The notes under the pieces are model-generated. The model saw only the letters and a list, made by a program, of their open reading frames with translations. It was not told where the DNA came from and did not search any database. Positions 59,177 through 64,000 of a DNA stretch of 64,000 nt are shown one piece after another. The translations under genes and the position numbers were made by a program. Source of the stretch: Pantoea rwandensis (lineage in GTDB: Bacteria > Pseudomonadota > Gammaproteobacteria > Enterobacterales > Enterobacteriaceae); the NCBI RefSeq assembly GCF_000759475.1, contig NZ_CP009454.1:2294001-2358000 (forward strand), written 5' to 3'. How positions within the stretch are numbered: the stretch's first letter is position 1; every line of letters begins with the position of its first letter.

Positions 59177-61291
59177 TTACTCACTGTGTCCGGTCAATCG
59201 CTGCGAAGCCCGCTGTGGTGCAATCGCCAGCGAACTGCCATTCGCACCAGCAATTTTCAGATTTTCCGCAAGCTTGCGCATCATTAGTGCGTTATCTCGC
59301 GCATAAGGTGACGACTGAATCTGCTGATCCAGAAGCTGGCTAAGATGCCAGTCAAGCTGCTGCAAATCCCGGGCGCTGACATCATCTGGCAGATTGCGTT
59401 GAAGATTCTGCATCAGCCAGGCACGCAGGAATTCGCCGTCATAATTGCGCGGCTGATACAACATCTGATAGGCACGCAGCGCATTGCGGCTGTATTCATT
59501 GTCGTTACCGGGATCATCACGCAGCAAATTGGTGATTTGCTGGGCCACGCGCGGTAACAGCAGAGACTTAAGCGCATTTTGATAAAGCACCCATGCCGCA
59601 TCGCTTACCTGGTTGCCACGATACAGACCCGCGCGCATGCTAAGCGGTGGATTGTCGAGGGAAAAGCGCTCCGACAAAGGCAACTTCACCAGGTTATTTA
59701 AGAAGGGTAGCAGATCAAAGATATTATCGGCTGGCTGATGAATCACCTGCTGACTCTGACGAGTCATCGGCTCAATACGCGCGGCGACCTGGTTAAGATA
59801 TTGCTGGTTCTGGAAATAGCTGGCCAGCCATAAACCGGAGAGCAAGAGCAGTGCACCGGTCAGCGCACCGTAGCCAATCCAGTGAAACAGGCGGTTGCGG
59901 TATTCCCAGTGGCGGTTGCTGCCCGCCAGGCCACTTTCGCGGAACACCAGATCGCTCAGCAGGTCACGGATAAAGAAGCTCTGGCCTTTGTTGCCAGGGA
60001 TGGGATTATTACGAGTCACGCTATCCCAGGTTGCGAAGCGACTCTCACCGGTGTGCGGCAACTGCAGCTTACGGTTGAGTTCGCCCATGATGCGGTCAAA
60101 CGGTAAGCCTTCCTGTGTGCCGCTGGTAAAGAATAAGCCGCGCGCTGACCAGGCAATCTCATCCTCATGGCGCGAGAACACCACATCAAGGTACTCATTC
60201 AGCAGCGGGCGCAGGGAGCTGAACTCCTGTGGAAACAGGAAACAGTCCGCACGTAGGGTGAGATCGCGTTCGTTTGCCATCACCATCGGCAGTTGCTGCT
60301 TTAGGCGCTGTTCTAGATGCTGATATTGCAGGCTAAAACTGGTATGCCAGTCATCTTTGTGCGGTTTGCCGGGTTCCCATGGGAAGGTGAATCCCCAAAT
60401 GGCGTCGCGCTGTGGTTTGCTCAAGCCTTCGTGGAAGCTTAAAAAACCTTTCAGCAGATCGGTCTTGGTCACCATCACATACACCGGGAAATGAATACCG
60501 GTTTGCTGATACAACTCCTGCATCCGGCTTCGCAACGCGCTGGCCTGCGCATGACGCGCCTCCGCGGAATCGGTGAGCAGGTCAGCCACGCTGATGGTCA
60601 TGATCACGCCGTTGATTGGCTGGCGTGTGCGATAGCGTTTCAGCAGGTTAATGAAACTCTGCCACTCGGCGCCGTCGCGTGCACGCTGGCTCTCCTGCAG
60701 GGCATATCGCCCTGCGGTATCGATCATCACCGCGCTGTCGGTAAACCACCAGTCACAGTGCCGCGTGCCGCCGACGCCGCGAATCGCCGCTTTGCCAAGG
60801 CTATCGGTCAGCGGAAACTCCAGTCCGGCATTGAGCAGGGCGGTAGTTTTCCCTGCGCCGGGCGCCCCAATCATGACATACCAGGGCAGTTGGTAGAGAT
60901 AGTGGCTCTGAAAACGTGCCAGCCAGTTCTGTTGATGACGACGACCAAACTGTGTGCGTTTCAGGCGCAATGCGGCTTCGCTGAAGCGCTGAGCCAGCAG
61001 CGCATCAGTGGCCTGACGATCGGACAGCTCTTCGTGACTCATCTCCTGCAAACGGTTGAGGAGTTTACTGTTAAACCAGCCACGCCAGATCGCCGGGATA
61101 AACTGGAACAGCACCCAGCAAAAGAACAGCAAACCGACCAGGAGTTGACGAGGAAAAACCGGCTCAAGCGGACGGGTATCTCCCCAACTCCACAACGGGC
61201 CGAGCATCCACAGCACACAGCTTAAGGCGGTGACACCAATCAGGCTCCACAATAGGCGGTGGGTTAACAGATGTTGCAGCGATGCGCGCAT
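59177..61291 (-). CDS. tssM: T6SS inner-membrane protein TssM (IcmF), short form lacking the C-terminal half
   Basis: About 704 residues, where full TssM has 1100-1200. Two N-terminal helices (about 13-35 and 49-69), the NTPase with Walker A GAPGAGKTT (142-150), GVGGTRHCDWWFTDSAVMIDTAGRY, VMVTKTDLL and LFFTSGTQEGLPFDR, a third helix (about 473-493), then only about 210 periplasmic residues (GLYRGNQVSDAAW, NALRAYQMLYQP). The IcmF C-terminal part that in other systems binds TssJ is missing. There is no degenerate remnant: the frame stops cleanly 13 bases before tagF. Start ATG 61291 overlaps the tssL stop. Confidence 0.9.
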   Translation of the reverse strand: MRASLQHLLTHRLLWSLIGVTALSCVLWMLGPLWSWGDTRPLEPVFPRQLLVGLLFFCWVLFQFIPAIWRGWFNSKLLNRLQEMSHEELSDRQATDALLAQRFSEAALRLKRTQFGRRHQQNWLARFQSHYLYQLPWYVMIGAPGAGKTTALLNAGLEFPLTDSLGKAAIRGVGGTRHCDWWFTDSAVMIDTAGRYALQESQRARDGAEWQSFINLLKRYRTRQPINGVIMTISVADLLTDSAEARHAQASALRSRMQELYQQTGIHFPVYVMVTKTDLLKGFLSFHEGLSKPQRDAIWGFTFPWEPGKPHKDDWHTSFSLQYQHLEQRLKQQLPMVMANERDLTLRADCFLFPQEFSSLRPLLNEYLDVVFSRHEDEIAWSARGLFFTSGTQEGLPFDRIMGELNRKLQLPHTGESRFATWDSVTRNNPIPGNKGQSFFIRDLLSDLVFRESGLAGSNRHWEYRNRLFHWIGYGALTGALLLLSGLWLASYFQNQQYLNQVAARIEPMTRQSQQVIHQPADNIFDLLPFLNNLVKLPLSERFSLDNPPLSMRAGLYRGNQVSDAAWVLYQNALKSLLLPRVAQQITNLLRDDPGNDNEYSRNALRAYQMLYQPRNYDGEFLRAWLMQNLQRNLPDDVSARDLQQLDWHLSQLLDQQIQSSPYARDNALMMRKLAENLKIAGANGSSLAIAPQRASQRLTGHSE

Positions 61292-62505
61292 CACTCACCT
61301 CCTGGATGATTGCCGAGGGTTTCCGGTGCGGCAAACAGGGTGATCTCCACACGCCGGTTGCGCGCGCGGTTTTCATTGCTGTCATTGGGCAGCAACGGAT
61401 TACTGTCGCCGCGGCCTTCCGCTTTCACACTGTGCCCTTCAGCCAGTTGCGGATTCAGTAATTGGGTCACGGCGCGTGCGCGCGCAAAGGAAAATTCATA
61501 GCTTGAGGCAAAACGCCCATCCACCGGGCTGTTATCGGTGTACACCGACACCAATACCGTTCCTTTAACGGTTTTCATGGCGCTGGCAACGTGTGCCAGC
61601 AGCGCGCGACCGACCTGATTGACCACGGTACCGTCCGGGGAGAAGAGTTTATCGGCGGGAATGATCACCTTACTGCCAAATGCGCCATCGCTGACTTCCA
61701 GTTGACCGGCGGCGATCACATCATTCAAACGCTGATGCAAATCCAGCAACGCCTGTGGAGAGGTAGGTCGACGGCCAGGCATAATTTGTGGCAGCGGAGT
61801 TTGATAGATGGCGCGCAGCAGCGGCTCGGCCGCATTGCCCAGCCGCCAGTTCAGGCCGCTGTAAATCAGGCAGGCAATCAGGGCCGCTAGCATCGCACAG
61901 GCCCATAACGGCACCATCGGACGGGTTAAGCGACTGACCAGAGGATGCACTTCCACCAGTGGCGCGGCCGGGTTAGCGGTCGACGGGCGTGTTTCCTGGA
62001 TCAGTTGAGCGAGACGTTTACGAATCCCTTCACATTGTGCACGGCCGTTATCGCTACCGCGATAACGGCCTTCATAACCCAGCAGCAGACAGTAATGGAT
62101 CAGCTCCAGCAACCACAGGTGTTGCTGCGGGCTTTGCGAGACGCGGGAAAGCAGCTGAAATACTTTTTCGCCGCCCCAGCTTTCATTATGGAAAGTGACC
62201 AGCATGCCGTTCCCTGACCACACACCCCGCGTACCCCACGGGGTTTGCGCGGCGGCTTCATCCAGTACGCTGCATAAGCAGTAGCGTGCACCAATAATCA
62301 TCTCAAACGGCAAACCGGCTTGCTTACAACGATATTCGAATTGGCGGATCTCTTCAATCAGTAACTGACGTAAACCGGCGGGATCGTCATGCGTAGCAGC
62401 CTGCCGTATACGGACAACGGCATTCAATATCGGTGCTGCGGCATTAAGCAAAAGGTTATCGTTGCCCGCGACAATGCCATCGCGGACAACAGAATCCTGG
62501 GTCAT
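61291..62505 (-). CDS. tssL: T6SS protein TssL (DotU) fused to an OmpA-type peptidoglycan-binding domain
   Basis: A 404-residue protein. DotU domain about 10-210 (NDNLLLNAAAPILNAVVRIR, FEMIIGARYCLCSVLDEAAAQTPWG, YEGRYRGSDNG), one transmembrane helix (LWACAMLAALIACLIY), then a periplasmic OmpA-like domain (VYTDNSPVDGRFASSYEFSFARA, NRARNRRVEITLFA) that should bind peptidoglycan. It partners TssM. ATG 62505 is preferred over an upstream in-frame codon at 62571. Confidence 0.93.
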   Translation of the reverse strand: MTQDSVVRDGIVAGNDNLLLNAAAPILNAVVRIRQAATHDDPAGLRQLLIEEIRQFEYRCKQAGLPFEMIIGARYCLCSVLDEAAAQTPWGTRGVWSGNGMLVTFHNESWGGEKVFQLLSRVSQSPQQHLWLLELIHYCLLLGYEGRYRGSDNGRAQCEGIRKRLAQLIQETRPSTANPAAPLVEVHPLVSRLTRPMVPLWACAMLAALIACLIYSGLNWRLGNAAEPLLRAIYQTPLPQIMPGRRPTSPQALLDLHQRLNDVIAAGQLEVSDGAFGSKVIIPADKLFSPDGTVVNQVGRALLAHVASAMKTVKGTVLVSVYTDNSPVDGRFASSYEFSFARARAVTQLLNPQLAEGHSVKAEGRGDSNPLLPNDSNENRARNRRVEITLFAAPETLGNHPGGE

Positions 62506-62590
62506 TAAATATCTTTTTTCCTGGCAATGGCGCCAGGGAGCGTCCACAGAGTGCGACCTTGCTGTGAACAATCTGCGCCATATTGCATTA

Positions 62591-63082
62591 TCAGTCTAGG
62601 ATCCAGGTCGCGGTATCGTTGGTGCGGCAAGCCTTGCTGGCACCGCCAACGGCCACGCAGACCTGTTTAGTACGGCGGGGACGTGGACGGTCGCTACGCA
62701 CGGTGGCGTCATAACGGCTACTTTCAACCCCGGCTTTCGGCGGGATGTAACCAATCAGCTGTCCATTGGGTTCATCGGCAACGGCTAACCAACTGTGGTC
62801 GACACGTCCCAGTACTTCAAACGGTTTCGCGTTATCGAGATAACGAACAACCTTGCCGCCATAATCAGGCGTGGTCATCACCGACGCCGCATAGAGTGCG
62901 CGGAAACTCCCATTAACCGGCGTGAATTCGCCTGGCGCTGCCACCGCATGACGGTGGACTAGCTTGACGCCATTGACCTCACTGGTGACCAGGGTGTCAT
63001 CAGTCATCGGCGGTGGTGGCGCTTTACAACCCGCCAACGTCAATACTGCCAGCAGAGTGAGCAACAGACTCTTATTCACCAT
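62591..63082 (-). CDS. SH3-like-domain lipoprotein heading the T6SS-like operon
   Basis: A 163-residue lipoprotein: lipobox LAG before Cys19, then a segment resembling a bacterial SH3 fold (FRALYAASVMTTPDYGG, KPFEVLGRVDHSWLAVADEPNGQLIGYIPP) and a C-terminal tail with two Cys (QVCVAVGGASKACR). ATG 63082 has GAGG upstream; TTG 63091 is less likely. It is the first gene of the operon, where classical clusters supply the lipoprotein TssJ; it has no TssJ-like sequence that I can see. Confidence 0.78.
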   Translation of the reverse strand: MVNKSLLLTLLAVLTLAGCKAPPPPMTDDTLVTSEVNGVKLVHRHAVAAPGEFTPVNGSFRALYAASVMTTPDYGGKVVRYLDNAKPFEVLGRVDHSWLAVADEPNGQLIGYIPPKAGVESSRYDATVRSDRPRPRRTKQVCVAVGGASKACRTNDTATWILD

Positions 63083-63562
63083 GAACCTCAAATTTCATCA
63101 GATTAGCTGCAGATTAATATGTGGCACACGCATCTAAGGCGGGCAGAGTATGCAGCGGGAAAGCCATCAAAAAACAGTCAGATTACAGAAAGATAGTGCT
63201 GTGTTCAGTCTACCTAAGACTTTTGAGAATTCAATCCATTGCATAGCGAGAAAGCCCGTGCTATCGGGCGGAAATAGCGCATATCAGGGTGATAAAAAAC
63301 CTGTGCCTTTAGTGATAGATAAGCTGAGTTTACTTATTTAGTCGTGTAAGCGTGTGACGCAGGCGATAAAGCCGAAGAGCTGCAGAAAGATGTCTCGAAA
63401 TTGATAAATGATCTTAATCTTTTCTTAAGGTTGAAAAAAGATTGCGCAGGTAAACAATTTTCTTACTTTCGGAATTTCCGCGCGCATTTCCGCCAGTGCT
63501 AAAGCCAGTCCGGCACGGCTTTTGCTTAAAATCGTTATGTCTATTTTGCGCGAGAAAACGTG
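63083..63562. other. Divergent control region of the T6SS-like operon and nasR
   Basis: 480 bases without a supported gene. It is A+T-rich near 63400-63470. A short dyad GCCCG (63254-63258) / CGGGC (63265-63269) is present. Promoters for both sides must lie here, but none is clear enough to place. Confidence 0.5.
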
Positions 63563-64000
63563 ATGAGCCGGGCCCTAGAGTATTTGCATGCCAGCCGCGC
63601 CAGCGAAATTGCCAGCTTGCGACGGCTAATGCGCACAGGCGAACAGATTCTCGCCATTAGTGAGTTAATTCACGTGCTGCAACGTGAACGCGGTGCCAGC
63701 AACATCTGGATCTGTTCAGCCGGACGGCTGTTTGGAGATGAGCTGGACGCGCGCGCGCGTGAGGTTGAGCAGCGTCAAAAAATTGCCTTAACAGTCCTGC
63801 CGGAAGCGGTGGCACAGCCGGGTTACAGCCGTTTCTGTATGCTGATTGCGGCAGCACTGCAGTCGTTAGAGAGTCTGCCATCACTACGTCAGCATATTCG
63901 GGAGGGGCAATACAGCCATGCAGAGGCGATGGAGGGCTTTAATCACATTATTCGTACCTTACTGAATCTGGTCTTCGAGGCTACGGATACCGCCAGTGAG
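63563..64000 (+). CDS. nasR: Nitrate regulatory protein NasR-like, NIT sensor domain (partial)
   Basis: 146 codons, open to the window end. The helical NIT domain is visible: ISELIHVLQRERGASNIWICSAGRLFG, RAREVEQRQKIAL and SLESLPSLRQHIREGQYSHAEAMEGFNHIIRTLLNLVFE, matching the nitrate/nitrite-sensing half of NasR. The C-terminal ANTAR RNA-binding antiterminator domain would lie outside. NasR senses nitrate and antiterminates the nas assimilation operon, expected just downstream. ATG 63563 (or GTG 63560) is the likely start. Confidence 0.8.
   Translation, partial: MSRALEYLHASRASEIASLRRLMRTGEQILAISELIHVLQRERGASNIWICSAGRLFGDELDARAREVEQRQKIALTVLPEAVAQPGYSRFCMLIAAALQSLESLPSLRQHIREGQYSHAEAMEGFNHIIRTLLNLVFEATDTASE

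Noticed and set aside
63150-63341. Small plus-strand frame upstream of nasR
   Set aside because: 63 codons with no ribosome site, no family features, within the divergent control region.

Overview
The window is chromosomal DNA of an enteric gamma-proteobacterium, most likely Erwiniaceae (Pantoea or a close Erwinia relative). The reasons are close resemblance of nearly all housekeeping proteins to E. coli, E. coli-like gene order in several blocks (fliC-fliA-fliZ-dcyD-tcyJLN; putA/putP-efeUOB-phoH; pth-ychF; lolB-ispE-prs // hemA-prfA-prmC-sirB2-sirB1-kdsA; chaA/chaBC), and an accessory gene set typical of plant- or environment-associated enterics. All identifications come from reading the sequence and recalling family motifs; no database was searched.

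Layout. 1-6.7 kb: end of flagellin, then two accessory genes (a TolA domain III-like lipoprotein and an HNH-fold protein behind a sigma28-type promoter), fliA-fliZ, and the cystine/D-cysteine genes dcyD-tcyJLN. 7-9.5 kb: two tandem YcfT-like membrane acyltransferases. 9.6-15.5 kb: divergent putA/putP with an array of PutA operator words. 15.5-16.1 kb: repeat-rich intergenic DNA and a Fur box. 16.2-20.8 kb: efeUOB and phoH. 20.9-25.6 kb: double-DTG aspartyl protease, nitrilase with divergent LysR regulator, tRNA-Ser(GGA), phoA with Pho boxes. 25.67-27.09 kb: first IS4-family element. 27.1-29.2 kb: a second-type GAPDH and a GlxA-like AraC regulator. 29.25-35.6 kb: a beta-glucoside locus (frameshifted AscG-like repressor; PTS IIB-IIC-IIA; GH1 and GH4 phospho-beta-glucosidases). 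35.7-37.8 kb: mesD-mesX methionine synthase pair. 38.2-50 kb: conserved housekeeping block. 50.03-51.45 kb: second copy of the same IS. 51.5-54.1 kb: chaA, chaB, chaC. 54.1-63.1 kb: an eight-gene minus-strand operon derived from a type VI secretion system. 63.56 kb to the end: start of a NasR-like nitrate regulator.

Most notable points. (1) The T6SS-derived operon carries TssL (with OmpA domain), a TssM that stops after about 704 residues, TagF, an FHA protein, a PP2C phosphatase and a Ser/Thr kinase, plus an SH3-like lipoprotein and an exported protein. It has no tube, sheath, baseplate, spike, TssJ or ClpV gene, and its borders on both sides are in this window. It looks like a self-contained envelope signalling complex rather than an injection machine. 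(2) Both IS copies sit exactly in the loop of a host intrinsic terminator, in the same orientation relative to it, and carry their own inward-facing terminators at both ends. (3) The HNH-fold gene appears to be a flagellar class 3 gene whose two catalytic histidines are replaced. (4) The AscG-like repressor has a one-base homopolymer frameshift while its operators are intact.
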